Assembly (NCBI GenBank): GCA_000634515.1
Contig: JFNU01000004.1
Location: 186,001-250,000, forward strand
Length of the DNA stretch: 64,000 nt
Reading direction: 5' to 3'
Source of the DNA: Prochlorococcus sp. scB245a_520K10
Lineage (GTDB): Bacteria > Cyanobacteriota > Cyanobacteriia > PCC-6307 > Cyanobiaceae
The position numbers and the translations under genes are program-made. Within the stretch, counting starts at the first letter, position 1. Each line of letters starts with the position of its first letter. Below, piece by piece: positions 26,417-34,672 of the stretch. The notes below the pieces were generated by a model. That model had not been told where the DNA came from. It saw nothing but the letters and a program-made list of their open reading frames with translations, and ran no database searches.

Positions 26417-26764
26417 ATGTCCTCTACGTTTTATATTGTTCATCATGAATTTAAGGTAGGAAAATCTGAAAAATGGTGGGAAACAGCATATGCAGCAATG
26501 TCACCTGGTGGTGGATGGGATGATGCAGTTGCAGCTAATAAAGAAAAAGGATTTTATAACCATTCTGCAAATGCTGTAACTAAAACTGGCCCTGTTTATT
26601 GTTTTTGGGAAGTAAAAGAGGGTATTTCTGCTGAGGAATTTCAGGACTTTATAGATGGACCTTCTGGTCCGGGGTTCGGACAAGATGCATTGATGAATAT
26701 ATGTAAAACGATTGACACAGCTTTAATGAATGGACAAACACCTTATCCACCTGTCTTTTCTTGA
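26417..26764 (+). CDS. Conserved hypothetical protein, possible dimeric alpha/beta-barrel fold
   Basis: The 115-residue protein opens 'MSSTFYIVHHEFKVGKSEKW', has the glycine-rich 'MSPGGGWDDAVAANKEKGFY', then 'PVYCFWEVKEGISAEEFQDF', an alternation of strands and helices like ABM/DUF1330-type barrels. Codon use is richer in G+C than its neighbours, typical of a well-expressed gene. The function is unknown. An ABM-family gene lies 0.7 kb downstream. Confidence 0.72.
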   Translation: MSSTFYIVHHEFKVGKSEKWWETAYAAMSPGGGWDDAVAANKEKGFYNHSANAVTKTGPVYCFWEVKEGISAEEFQDFIDGPSGPGFGQDALMNICKTIDTALMNGQTPYPPVFS

Positions 26765-26875
26765 TAATAGATACTTGATCCAAAATAACTAGTAACTAGC
26801 TCCTTTTTTTTTATCTTGCTATATCTATATAAATACTAAGAGATGATCAAACTTTATCTCTGATCTAAAAATATT

Positions 26876-27166
26876 GTGGATTTAACTGAGCTAATTAAGG
26901 ATTACGTAGCAACAGAATTGTTATCAAGTATTGAACTCGACTTTCTTGAAGGGGAATTATGGGAAACTACTCAACATATTGCAGAAATTAATACAGTTTT
27001 TAAAGCTCCAAAAAATATATGCGAGGAATTAGGCCTAGATGAAAAATCTTGTTGGCAACTATGTTGTGCAGCTGTCCTTGACTCGTCTAGACCATTAAAG
27101 AGTGGACAAAAAAGAGTTGATCTTTTTAAAAAATTAATTAATCAATATGAAATTAGCTATATATGA
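26876..27166 (+). CDS. Hypothetical protein, 96 residues
   Basis: Starts at GTG. A mostly helical protein with three to four cysteines (NICEELG, KSCWQLCCAAV) and a C-terminal 'SGQKRVDLFKKLINQYE'. No family recognised. Its end overlaps a short frame starting at 27147; the likely start of that next gene is 27183. Confidence 0.65.
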   Translation: MDLTELIKDYVATELLSSIELDFLEGELWETTQHIAEINTVFKAPKNICEELGLDEKSCWQLCCAAVLDSSRPLKSGQKRVDLFKKLINQYEISYI

Positions 27167-27182
27167 GGGAAGAGAAGACTTA

Positions 27183-27332
27183 ATGAAACGCTTATTACTT
27201 ACTCCTTTATTAAAACGTTTTAAAAAGAGTGTTTTTTTCTCATCACTTAATCAGAATACTTGTCCTGTTTATGATGCTGAAGAAATACAAAAACAAGAAC
27301 AAAAAGAATTTATTGAGAAGTTATATCCATAA
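27183..27332 (+). CDS. Small basic protein, 49 residues
   Basis: The likely start is the ATG at 27183 (MKRLLLTPLLKRFKKSVFFS), 14 bases after the preceding gene stops; an upstream in-frame ATG at 27147 would overlap that gene by 20 bases. The N-terminus is a basic amphipathic helix and the C-terminus is acidic. No family recognised. Confidence 0.5.
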   Translation: MKRLLLTPLLKRFKKSVFFSSLNQNTCPVYDAEEIQKQEQKEFIEKLYP

Positions 27333-27392
27333 AAAAGGGCGTTAGCCACGCCCAATAGAAAAGCTAGATCATCCCCATCACCCAGCCTTTTA
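27331..27392 (-). ncRNA. Candidate small minus-strand RNA ending in a terminator
   Basis: Reading right to left, a G-rich segment (GGCTGGGTGATGGGGATGAT) at about 27391-27372 is followed by a hairpin and T-run terminator at 27353-27331. The minus strand has no coding sequence upstream within 1 kb to terminate. An AT-rich box (TAGTATTTTATAAA) lies just before the inferred 5' end. The G-rich segment is complementary over 11 bases to the first codons at 27484-27494 of the next gene. Existence and boundaries are inference. Confidence 0.35.
27337..27353 (-). terminator. Minus-strand Rho-independent terminator
   Basis: GGGCGT and ACGCCC form a 6-pair GC-rich stem around TAGCC. On the plus strand the A-run is on the left, so the T-run follows the hairpin only on the minus strand. 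Confidence 0.75.
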
Positions 27393-27494
27393 TAAAATAC
27401 TAGCACTACATATGGTGTTTGTAAGTAATAAAAGTGAACTATTGATGGGGTTGTTTGTTTCTGTTTAATTTGTCATGATAGAAATCCCCATCAC
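27371..27494. repeat. Direct and inverted copies of an 11-base element (ATCCCCATCAC)
   Basis: Exact copies at 27371-27381 and 27484-27494; an inverted 8-base copy TGATGGGG at 27443-27450. The inverted copy can pair with either direct copy. The second pairing forms a hairpin just before a weak stem (ACTC/GAGT) and a run of eight T directly ahead of the ATG at 27520. Confidence 0.8.
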
Positions 27495-27519
27495 TCAGGC
27501 TCGTAAGAGTCTTTTTTTT

Positions 27520-27909
27520 ATGTCTAGTTTTGGATCAGATACTCCATTTATGCTCCTTGCAAAACTTAAAGTTAAGAAAGACAAGCTTGCAGAATATTTA
27601 GAAATAGCTGATAAGACAGATAAAGCTGTTGAGGCTGAAGAACCAGGAATGCTCCACCATACTTTTGATCAAGATCCAGATGATCCTCTTCGTTTTGTAT
27701 GGTCAGAAGTTTATAAGAATGATGATGCTTTACTTGCTCATTTAGCTAATCCAGCAGTTGGTGTTTATCTTGAAGCTCATGCTGAACTAGGAACTGATTT
27801 TTCTGTTGAATTTTACGGAACTGTGGGAGATAAAGTTATTGCAGCCATGAATGGAACAGGAGTTCCATATAAGATCTTTAAAACAAAATTAGGGTATAGC
27901 AGAGTTTAA
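27520..27909 (+). CDS. Antibiotic-biosynthesis-monooxygenase (ABM)-domain protein
   Basis: The core 'MLLAKLKVKKDKLAEYLEIA', 'EEPGMLHHTFDQDPDDP' and 'FVWSEVYKNDDALLAHLANP' follow the strand-helix pattern of YgiN-like quinol monooxygenases, small dimeric enzymes that act without cofactors. I prefer the ATG at 27520 (129 residues); an upstream ATG at 27475 in the same frame would place the repeat and T-run in the coding sequence (144 residues). The substrate is unknown. The leader may be regulatory. Confidence 0.8.
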   Translation: MSSFGSDTPFMLLAKLKVKKDKLAEYLEIADKTDKAVEAEEPGMLHHTFDQDPDDPLRFVWSEVYKNDDALLAHLANPAVGVYLEAHAELGTDFSVEFYGTVGDKVIAAMNGTGVPYKIFKTKLGYSRV

Positions 27910-27936
27910 GGTAAGAGTATTAACTAATCTGTTTGA

Positions 27937-28056
27937 CTAAATTATCAATAAGAATCTGAGTGCTAGAGGTAACCAAAGACATATAAGAAGCATTAGTAAA
28001 AGAGTCATAGCATGGACATTTGGAATGTATTGCGCTCTAAAAACTTTTGTCTTCAT
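27937..28056 (-). CDS. Small membrane protein, 39 residues
   Basis: Frame MKTKVFRAQYIPNVHAMTLL and onward has one long hydrophobic helix (LLLMLLICLWLPLALRFLLI). It starts 3 bases after the stop codon of another tiny membrane gene (28060-28149) on the same strand, an operon-like arrangement. No family recognised. Confidence 0.5.
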   Translation of the reverse strand: MKTKVFRAQYIPNVHAMTLLLMLLICLWLPLALRFLLII

Positions 28057-28059
28057 AAC

Positions 28060-28149
28060 CTATCTTGCTTTCTTAAGCTTGATTTCTCTTCTGATAAGCA
28101 AAGCTAAAACTACAATGCACATATTCATCAGAAATACGTCTAATGGCAT
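28060..28149 (-). CDS. Small membrane protein, 29 residues
   Basis: Frame MPLDVFLMNMCIVVLALLIR and onward, a single membrane helix then a basic tail (RREIKLKKAR). First of a two-gene minus-strand set. No family recognised. Confidence 0.45.
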   Translation of the reverse strand: MPLDVFLMNMCIVVLALLIRREIKLKKAR

Positions 28150-28289
28150 TTAATAAAAAAGTATCTACTTAATTAATAGCAAGATTATGGATCTATGAAT
28201 CAAGAAAGGATTATTAATATTTATTGGCTTAATAATAAGGAGTTTAAAGTTAAATTTATGCTTAAATATCTCAGTTCTTTTAATAGTAA

Positions 28290-28592
28290 ATGGCTTATTC
28301 AGAAACAAGGATAGTAATAGGTGGTTTAGCTCATGTGCCAATTCTTATTTTCATAGCCAATTTTATTAAAGGTAAGTTTGGAATTAAAACTGGATTGGCA
28401 AAAGATACTTTTGTAAAAGAAGAGCCAGTTAAAATTATTGAGGTAAAAGGCAAAGTAGTTAAAGAAGCAAAAGCAAAAGCTATAAAGGAAATCTCAAATA
28501 AGCTGGATAGTATTGAACAAAAAGCTGATGAGGTTTTTGAGAAGGTAAAAAAAAATAAGAAAGATAAAAAGAAGAAAAAAAAGAATAACTAA
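28290..28592 (+). CDS. Single-span protein with lysine-rich coiled-coil tail, 100 residues
   Basis: One membrane helix at about residues 8-26 (IVIGGLAHVPILIFIANF) is followed by a helical tail with about 35% lysine, ending in KKNKKDKKKKKKNN. The tail likely faces the cytoplasm and could bind nucleic acid or acidic lipids. Its end overlaps the convergent 61-residue gene by 4 bases. No family recognised. Confidence 0.68.
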   Translation: MAYSETRIVIGGLAHVPILIFIANFIKGKFGIKTGLAKDTFVKEEPVKIIEVKGKVVKEAKAKAIKEISNKLDSIEQKADEVFEKVKKNKKDKKKKKKNN

Positions 28593-28774
28593 ATTGAGAT
28601 CGTATCAACCATCAATACATCTTGTGCTTGGATTGTATCTCTCTTATCTTCATCCTCGGAATCTTTATAAGATTCAATTTCAGCTTGAATTTTTTTCTTA
28701 TAAATTCCTTTGATGTAGTCAATTTCTCTTCTTCCTTTATCAAGGATTGAGAATGGTGATCTTTTTAAGTTCAT
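28589..28774 (-). CDS. Hypothetical charged protein, 61 residues
   Basis: A clear Shine-Dalgarno AGGAG lies 7 bases before the ATG on the minus strand, which is unusual in this genome and supports translation. The protein is soluble and highly charged (MNLKRSPFSILDKGRREIDY and onward). No family recognised. Confidence 0.68.
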   Translation of the reverse strand: MNLKRSPFSILDKGRREIDYIKGIYKKKIQAEIESYKDSEDEDKRDTIQAQDVLMVDTISI

Positions 28775-28801
28775 AAATATCTCCTAATAAGTAAGTTTTA
28801 A

Positions 28802-28939
28802 TCAGTTCCAGTTTTTTTCAGATTCAATGAAGCTATCCAAGGTTTGCTGATTTTTAATTTCTTCCTCAAGAAGTTCTTCTTCTGATCTTTCTTTAATCTC
28901 AGATTTATGTTCTTCTTTTAATGTGGATTTGGTAGACAT
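28802..28939 (-). CDS. Hypothetical acidic helical protein, 45 residues
   Basis: Frame MSTKSTLKEEHKSEIKERSE and onward is rich in Glu and Lys and probably one long helix, ending SFIESEKNWN. It lies 27 bases upstream of the 61-residue gene on the same strand, so both may share a transcript. No family recognised. Confidence 0.55.
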   Translation of the reverse strand: MSTKSTLKEEHKSEIKERSEEELLEEEIKNQQTLDSFIESEKNWN

Positions 28940-29066
28940 TTCTTCATCACGACTATATCTATGTTCTAACTAATCAGACTATCCATCCGACTATTAGTTA
29001 TGTACGGTTTGGGGTACTCCTATATACGGATAAAGGATCAACGATTAAATTTAAATATGGTTAAAA

Positions 29067-29171
29067 TCATTGCAAATTTCGATTAGTTTTTTTCCCTTTA
29101 AGAATCATCAGTAAAGGCAGACCAATAAGCATCAGACTTCCATCAATTAATAAAAAAGTATTCAGATTCAT
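29067..29171 (-). CDS. Small membrane protein, 34 residues
   Basis: Frame MNLNTFLLIDGSLMLIGLPL and onward with one hydrophobic helix and a basic tail. Its ATG overlaps the TGA of the preceding gene (ATGA), suggesting translational coupling. No family recognised. Confidence 0.5.
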   Translation of the reverse strand: MNLNTFLLIDGSLMLIGLPLLMILKGKKTNRNLQ

Positions 29172-29359
29172 TTATCCATTCCTTCAGGGGCATCCCAATT
29201 AAGGGGTATCCCTTTTTTTACTGGTTCTTTTTTAATATCAGCCATATCTTTTTTGATTTTGTTGTAGTAGGCCAACTCTTCTGGATCATCAGAACCCAGA
29301 CCATAATTCATGGTCGCTGCAAGATAAATTCTGTGCATCCGGTATGACGATAGTGGCAT
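29168..29359 (-). CDS. Hypothetical protein, about 56-63 residues
   Basis: The frame extends up to 29437, but likely starts are the ATG at 29357-29359 (MPLSSYRMHRIYLAATMNYG) or the ATG seven codons further in. The C-terminus 'DDPEELAYYNKIKKDMADIKKEPVKKGIPLNWDAP' (broken here for length) looks conserved and soluble. It is coupled to the tiny membrane gene downstream. Confidence 0.6.
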   Translation of the reverse strand: MPLSSYRMHRIYLAATMNYGLGSDDPEELAYYNKIKKDMADIKKEPVKKGIPLNWDAPEGMDK

Positions 29360-29450
29360 TACTGAAGACAAGCTATTTGAAATTATAAGATTGTTTTTAT
29401 CCGCATTGCTTATCCTCACCACTAAGATTAATATCAATCAATCCCGCGAG

Positions 29451-29522
<72 letters not shown>

Positions 29523-29531
29523 AATTTAAAG

Positions 29532-29613
29532 TGGGCCGGGTTGGATTTGAACCAACGTAGGCAGAGCCAGCGGATTTACAGTCCGCCCCCTTTAACCACT
29601 CGGGCACCGACCC
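29532..29613 (-). tRNA. trnY: tRNA-Tyr (anticodon GUA)
   Basis: Minus-strand acceptor GGGTCGG/CCGGCCC with discriminator A, anticodon loop CTGTAAA (anticodon GTA) on stem GCGGA/TCCGC, a long variable arm (class II) and T-arm GTTGG/CCAAC. Length 82 bases. It forms a tandem tRNA unit with tRNA-Thr. Confidence 0.97.
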
Positions 29614-29715
29614 CCACTATTTGAACTTATCAGTTAATGGACACTTTGTGTGAAATTGTTTTGGTTTTTTTGTTTCTTTATAGATAGCATTTGTAAAGAA
29701 ATGACTTTATTGATG

Positions 29716-30156
29716 ATGAATATTTTATTGATAAATGGACCAAATCTAAATCTTTTGGGAACTAGAGAACCTGAAATATATGGTAATAAAACATTGAATG
29801 ATATAGAAAAAGATTTAACTAAAGTTGCTAAAGAAAAAAGTATTAATCTTGAATGTTTCCAAAGTAATCATGAAGGAGAAATAGTAGATAAAATTCAGGA
29901 GTCTGTAAAAAGTATCCAAGGAATTCTTATAAATGCTGGCGCTTTTACTCATACCTCGATTTCTATTCGTGATGCTTTAATTGGATCAAAAGTTCCGTTT
30001 GTAGAGTTGCATATTTCAAATATTTTCAATAGAGAAGATTTTCGTAAAGAATCTTTTCTTACAGATAAAGCTATAGGAATTATTAGTGGATTCGGCATAT
30101 CAAGTTATTCCTTAGCTCTTGAAGGAATCATTGGATATTTAAGTAGTAAAGATTAA
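29716..30156 (+). CDS. aroQ: 3-dehydroquinate dehydratase, type II
   Basis: Third step of the shikimate pathway. The N-terminus [20 protein letters not shown] is the type II signature, with the catalytic Tyr in EIYGNKTL and His in [10 protein letters not shown]; Glu near HEGEIVDK completes the site. The start is placed at the last of three close Met codons (29716), giving 146 residues as in the family; the frame is open back to 29650. The stop directly abuts the miaE start. Confidence 0.94.
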   Translation: MNILLINGPNLNLLGTREPEIYGNKTLNDIEKDLTKVAKEKSINLECFQSNHEGEIVDKIQESVKSIQGILINAGAFTHTSISIRDALIGSKVPFVELHISNIFNREDFRKESFLTDKAIGIISGFGISSYSLALEGIIGYLSSKD

Positions 30157-30765
30157 ATGCTAGTCGATTTTAAAAGGCCCACTTCTCATATTAAATATTT
30201 ATCCTCATTCACCTCAGATAAGTGGATAGAACTCGCATTATCTAATCCAATAGATATTCTTATTGACCATGCTCATTGTGAAAGAAAAGCAGCAGGAGTA
30301 GCTATTCAATTGATGTTTAGATATCCATCAGAACCAAATCTGGCAGAAGTTCTTAGTCCAATAGCGAGAGAGGAATTAGAGCATTTTGAAAAAATACTTT
30401 ATTTTTTAAAGGATCTTGGACATTCTCTTGAGTCCTTAAAACCGCCTCCATATGGAGCTGAATTGTCCAAGAATATAAGAAAGGAAGAGCCCAATAGAAT
30501 GCTTGATAGTTTCTTAATAGCAGGGCTTATTGAAGCAAGAAGTCATGAAAGATTAAGCTTGCTTGCGCTGAATTCTGAAGATAAATCGTTTAAATTTCTT
30601 TATGAGTCTCTGCTTGAGAGTGAGGCAAGACATTTTGGAGTTTACTGGAAACTAGCGCAAACTAAATTCTCTAAAAATCAAACTTTTAAAAGGTTAGAGG
30701 AATTGTCTGAAATTGAGTCAGCAATACTAGCTGAAACTTTTGTGATGCCAAGGATACATAGCTAA
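30157..30765 (+). CDS. miaE: tRNA 2-methylthio-N6-isopentenyladenosine-37 hydroxylase (MiaE-like)
   Basis: A di-iron monooxygenase acting on a modified base next to the anticodon. Six candidate iron ligands are visible: Glu42 (HCERKAA), Glu73 and His76 (REELEHF), Glu126 (LIEARSHER), Glu156 and His159 (ESEARHF). The 202-residue length matches MiaE. The start ATG follows the aroQ stop without a gap, so the two are co-translated. Confidence 0.92.
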   Translation: MLVDFKRPTSHIKYLSSFTSDKWIELALSNPIDILIDHAHCERKAAGVAIQLMFRYPSEPNLAEVLSPIAREELEHFEKILYFLKDLGHSLESLKPPPYGAELSKNIRKEEPNRMLDSFLIAGLIEARSHERLSLLALNSEDKSFKFLYESLLESEARHFGVYWKLAQTKFSKNQTFKRLEELSEIESAILAETFVMPRIHS

Positions 30766-30781
30766 AGTTAATAAAATAAAA

Positions 30782-31537
30782 ATGATAATAAACAAGTTTT
30801 TAAGTTTACTTAATCGATATAAAACTGATTTACCAACTTTCACCATCGTTGGTGTAGGCCCTGGAGATCCATCGCTTTTAACAATTGCTGCTGTGGAGGC
30901 AATAAAAAAAGCGAAAGTTATAGTTTTCCCAATATCAGATGATAATAAAAAGAGTTTTGCTGCAGAAATAGTCAAGAAATACACCAAATTTAAAAAAAAT
31001 ATACCTATCATCTTTCCAATGGCTAGGAAGGATTTTGATCCTGATGAAATATGGTCTAACGCAGTAGAAAAAATTGTGAAATTTATACAAAATGGCGAAT
31101 CAGTTGTTTTACTTTGTCTAGGAGATACCTCAATATTTGCAAGTTCTTCTAATATTTTGAGGTTAATAAAAAATAATCATGCTGAAATTATTACCAAAAC
31201 AATACCTGGTATTTCCTCTATTTCAGCAGCAGCAGCTTTGAATGATTTTGATCTTGTAAAAAAAGGCGAGACATTGATCATCAAAGAATGCCCTTCTTCA
31301 GAATCTGAATTAACAACCCTAATTAGGGAAAGTAAGGCAAATAAAACGGTATTGGCCATTATGAAAGTTGGCAAAAGATGGAATTTAGTCAGGGAAATTT
31401 TAAAAAAAGAGGATATCATCAATACATCATTAATAGCTTTAAGTGTTGGCATGCCTGATCAAATTATTCAATATGCATCACAATATAAAAAGGAATTTAT
31501 GCCTTATTTTTCTTTGATTTTGATAAGGTTTGATTAA
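30782..31537 (+). CDS. cobI: Precorrin-2 C20-methyltransferase
   Basis: An SAM-dependent enzyme of the corrin (vitamin B12) ring pathway. The loop GVGPGDPSLLT (residues 24-34) and 'CLGDTSIFASSS' are the tetrapyrrole methylase signatures, and 'KTIPGISSISAAAA' completes the SAM site. Length 251 fits CobI. The stop overlaps the next start by one base. Confidence 0.93.
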   Translation: MIINKFLSLLNRYKTDLPTFTIVGVGPGDPSLLTIAAVEAIKKAKVIVFPISDDNKKSFAAEIVKKYTKFKKNIPIIFPMARKDFDPDEIWSNAVEKIVKFIQNGESVVLLCLGDTSIFASSSNILRLIKNNHAEIITKTIPGISSISAAAALNDFDLVKKGETLIIKECPSSESELTTLIRESKANKTVLAIMKVGKRWNLVREILKKEDIINTSLIALSVGMPDQIIQYASQYKKEFMPYFSLILIRFD

Positions 31538-32022
31538 TGCATAAAAAAGAAAAATTAGTTGAAAATCAATTTACATGGCCAATATGTAAGGATCTATTAT
31601 TTCTTGTTCTCGAAGATAGGGTTAGTGATGTTTTTGTTTGTGAATTGGTTTGGGAAAGACTTTTTTATACTAGAGAAACAACTTTAAATAATTGGGTTTC
31701 TAGCGCATTGACACCTTCTTATTGGTCAGAAAAATTTGAAAAAGCTCCTCAAATCATTTCAGAGCGATCAGCCTCAGTACATTTGACTCGATCAATTCCA
31801 AAAGACTATAAACAGGGATTGAAAAATTTTCTTAATTTTAAAGGTTATAAGATTAATGAACTCTATCCAAGAAGAACTAGAAGAGCGACGGCAGTAAATT
31901 GGTTGATTTATTGGGCGATTGAAAATGATTGTTTTTCAAAAGATAATGGATTAATGCCAAGTCTTAGTTCACCTCCTCTTAATCCAGTAAAAGGACATTT
32001 TGGAGATCCAGAAATCAAATAA
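31537..32022 (+). CDS. DUF1823-family protein
   Basis: The 161-residue protein shows the DUF1823 blocks: 'ALTPSYWSEKFEKAPQIISE', 'SVHLTRSIPKDYKQGLKNFL' and 'NFKGYKINELYPRRTRRATA'. The family occurs in cyanobacteria and plants and has no established function. It overlaps cobI by one base and precedes der. Confidence 0.88.
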   Translation: MHKKEKLVENQFTWPICKDLLFLVLEDRVSDVFVCELVWERLFYTRETTLNNWVSSALTPSYWSEKFEKAPQIISERSASVHLTRSIPKDYKQGLKNFLNFKGYKINELYPRRTRRATAVNWLIYWAIENDCFSKDNGLMPSLSSPPLNPVKGHFGDPEIK

Positions 32023-32096
32023 ATTTTTTTTGGTAAGGTAAATGATTCTATTAAAGGTATAGTTGTTATAGACAATATTTTCTTTGGAGAGAAGAA

Positions 32097-33470
32097 TTGA
32101 TTCTTCCAAAAATAGCAATAATCGGGAGACCTAATGTTGGTAAATCTACCTTGGTAAATCGTCTTTGCGAAAGTAATGATGCAATAGTATTTGATAAGCC
32201 TGGTGTTACAAGAGATAGAACTTATCAAAATGCTTCATGGGGTGGTAAGGAATTCCAAATAGTTGACACTGGAGGGTTAGTTTTTGATGATGATAGTGAA
32301 TTTTTACCCGAGATACGAACACAAGTTTATTTAGCCCTAGAAGAGGCTTCAATCGCTTTACTTGTGGTAGATGGGAATCAAGGGGTTACTGATGGTGATT
32401 TATCAATAGCAAAATGGTTAAGGAACTCAAGCTGTAAAACAATTGTTGCTGTTAATAAATGTGAATCTACTAATCTGGGAATCTCTTTAGCCTCTGAGTT
32501 CTGGAAATTAGGATTGGGAGAACCTTACCCTGTTTCCGCTATTCATGGTTCAGGTACTGGCGATCTTTTAGATCTCGTTATCGATGAACTTCCCGAAAAT
32601 AATATTCAGGATGAGGAAGAAAAGATAATGATGTCAATTATTGGCAGGCCAAATGTTGGTAAATCGAGTTTACTAAATTCAATCTCAGGAGAAAAAAGAG
32701 CAATTGTTAGTGATATTAGTGGAACTACAACTGATTCAATTGATATGCTTATTAAAAAAGATGATATCCAATGGAAAATTGTTGATACTGCTGGGATTAG
32801 AAGAAAGAAGAATGTTAAATATGGTACAGAATTCTTTGGTATTAATAGAGCTTTTAAATCTATAGATAGAAGTGATGTATGTGTCTTAGTTATAGATGCT
32901 ATAGATGGTGTAACTGATCAAGACCAGAAGTTGGCAGGGAGAATAGAGGAACAAGGAAGAGCTTGTATAATTGTTGTTAATAAATGGGATCTTGTAGAAA
33001 AAAATAGTTCTACAATTTATCAAGTAGAAAAAGAACTCAGATCTAAACTTTATTTTTTACATTGGTCAAAAATGATTTTTATATCTGCCCTAACGGGGCA
33101 AAGAGTTGATAATATTTTTGAGCATGCTCTTAATGCTGTAAATCAACATAGAAGAAGAGTTACAACATCCGTTGTGAATGAAGTGCTAAAAGAATCTATT
33201 AGTTGGAAGAGTCCTCCAACGAAAAGAAGCGGCAAGCAAGGTAGACTTTATTACGGTACTCAAGTAAAGAGTAAACCTCCCACTTTTACTCTTTTTGTAA
33301 ACGACCCAAAATTATTTGGAATAACTTACAGAAGATATATTGAAAAACAAATTAGATTAAATTTAGGGTTTGAAGGCACACCTCTAATTTTGTTGTGGAG
33401 GGGTAAACAGCAAAGAGCATTAAATAAAGAAGTCGAAAGGGAAAATATTGAGTTAATTCAAAAAGATTAA
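32097..33470 (+). CDS. der: Ribosome-associated GTPase Der (EngA)
   Basis: An essential GTPase for 50S ribosome assembly with two tandem G domains: first GRPNVGKST near residue 9 with DTGG and NKCE, second GRPNVGKSS near residue 183 with DTAG and NKWD. A C-terminal KH-like domain follows ([20 protein letters not shown]). The start is TTG ([14 protein letters not shown]). The next gene starts one base before its stop. Confidence 0.97.
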   Translation: MILPKIAIIGRPNVGKSTLVNRLCESNDAIVFDKPGVTRDRTYQNASWGGKEFQIVDTGGLVFDDDSEFLPEIRTQVYLALEEASIALLVVDGNQGVTDGDLSIAKWLRNSSCKTIVAVNKCESTNLGISLASEFWKLGLGEPYPVSAIHGSGTGDLLDLVIDELPENNIQDEEEKIMMSIIGRPNVGKSSLLNSISGEKRAIVSDISGTTTDSIDMLIKKDDIQWKIVDTAGIRRKKNVKYGTEFFGINRAFKSIDRSDVCVLVIDAIDGVTDQDQKLAGRIEEQGRACIIVVNKWDLVEKNSSTIYQVEKELRSKLYFLHWSKMIFISALTGQRVDNIFEHALNAVNQHRRRVTTSVVNEVLKESISWKSPPTKRSGKQGRLYYGTQVKSKPPTFTLFVNDPKLFGITYRRYIEKQIRLNLGFEGTPLILLWRGKQQRALNKEVERENIELIQKD

Positions 33471-34384
33471 TGAATATACTAACCAAATTTTCTGTTGGGC
33501 AATACGTTTCCGGTAGTAGAAGTTGGCTAAGAATTATAGATAGTAGATTAAAAATAATCATAGTAATGATATTTCTAATCACTCCAATATGGGCAGGCCC
33601 TATATGGAGATTGAGTTTAGTTGGTTGTTTACTATTGGTTACTTTTATAAGTTTATTGCCATCAAGAGTATGGTGGCGTTCAATGTGTATTCTCTTATGC
33701 TTATCATTGTTAATTGGATGTTTATCAATGCTTGCATCTTCTGATATTCAATCTCTGGATAGCTATTTAAGAAATCCCAAAGAATTACAAGTGGTAGTTG
33801 AAAACCATAAGGAATGGAACATTTTGCAAATTCCTTCACAGAAGATATGGTTTATAAATTTTGGTCCCTACAACCTATCAAGAAATGCCTTTCAATTAGG
33901 AATAAAAACCTCCACCTTGATATTTACTGTCATTCATAGTGTTAATTTGATGCTATTAACTACATTACAAGAAGATATTGTATGGGCGATAAGTTGGTTT
34001 CTTTCCCCATTAAGAAAAATCGGATTACCACTTAATAAGTGGCTTTTTCAGTTATTAATTGCGTTACGTTTTATTCCATTAGTGCAGGAAGAATTGCAAA
34101 ATATAATTAAATCAGTGTCAGTAAGATCAATAAATTTTCGAAATTTAGGATTTAAGAAATCCTTTAATGTCTTGTTAATTTTGGTAGAAAGATTATTTCA
34201 AAATATATTTCTGAGAATCGACCAAGGCGCAGAATCATTATTCTCTAAGAAAAAAATTATTATAAAAACTAATAGATTCAGAACTATTTATCCCTCGAAA
34301 TCTCTATATGTAATTGTTAATACATTATCGATATTTTTTATTTGCATAGCAATTTTCCTGAGAAAACTGTATGGTGCATTATAA
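33470..34384 (+). CDS. ecfT: Energy-coupling-factor/cobalt-type transporter membrane subunit (EcfT/CbiQ family)
   Basis: About five membrane helices and the cytoplasmic coupling motif near 'ALRFIPLVQEELQNIIKSVS' with the conserved 'SVRSI' that contacts the ATPases. Length 304. ECF transporters import vitamins or metals; the substrate-binding partner and ATPases are not in this window, so the cargo is unknown. It overlaps der by one base. Confidence 0.88.
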   Translation: MNILTKFSVGQYVSGSRSWLRIIDSRLKIIIVMIFLITPIWAGPIWRLSLVGCLLLVTFISLLPSRVWWRSMCILLCLSLLIGCLSMLASSDIQSLDSYLRNPKELQVVVENHKEWNILQIPSQKIWFINFGPYNLSRNAFQLGIKTSTLIFTVIHSVNLMLLTTLQEDIVWAISWFLSPLRKIGLPLNKWLFQLLIALRFIPLVQEELQNIIKSVSVRSINFRNLGFKKSFNVLLILVERLFQNIFLRIDQGAESLFSKKKIIIKTNRFRTIYPSKSLYVIVNTLSIFFICIAIFLRKLYGAL

Positions 34385-34402
34385 ATAACACAATATTTAA
34401 GT

Positions 34403-34669
34403 TTGAGTTCCGAGCGTTATTTAAACCATCCAACATTTGGAATGTTGTATCAAGTCTCTCCTGGAAATGATGGGAGAGATATTTATGCGACTTTATACGC
34501 ACAAAAAATGTTTTTTTTGGTAGAAATTAGGCAGAGAGAAGTTTTTTTTGAAGTTATACCTTATCTTGACGCACGAAATCAGGCCGAATTGAGCCTTCAA
34601 AGAGCTAGACGAAAAGCATCTGAAGATCTTCCGAAATGGGAGAATTTATTCACACAAACTTTCTTGTAA
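34403..34669 (+). CDS. pipX: PipX, PII-interacting co-activator of NtcA
   Basis: PipX links nitrogen status to transcription by binding either PII (GlnB) or NtcA. The diagnostic N-terminus SERYLNHPTFGMLYQV and 'IYATLYAQKMFFLV' form the Tudor-like domain, followed by two helices. Length 88, TTG start. pipY follows 3 bases downstream, the arrangement conserved in cyanobacteria. Confidence 0.95.
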   Translation: MSSERYLNHPTFGMLYQVSPGNDGRDIYATLYAQKMFFLVEIRQREVFFEVIPYLDARNQAELSLQRARRKASEDLPKWENLFTQTFL

Positions 34670-34672
34670 AAG

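Noticed and set aside
28195..28314. Plus-strand frame of 39 codons starting MNQERIINIY
   Set aside because: Overlaps the start of the 100-residue gene and has no hydrophobic or conserved pattern; likely chance.
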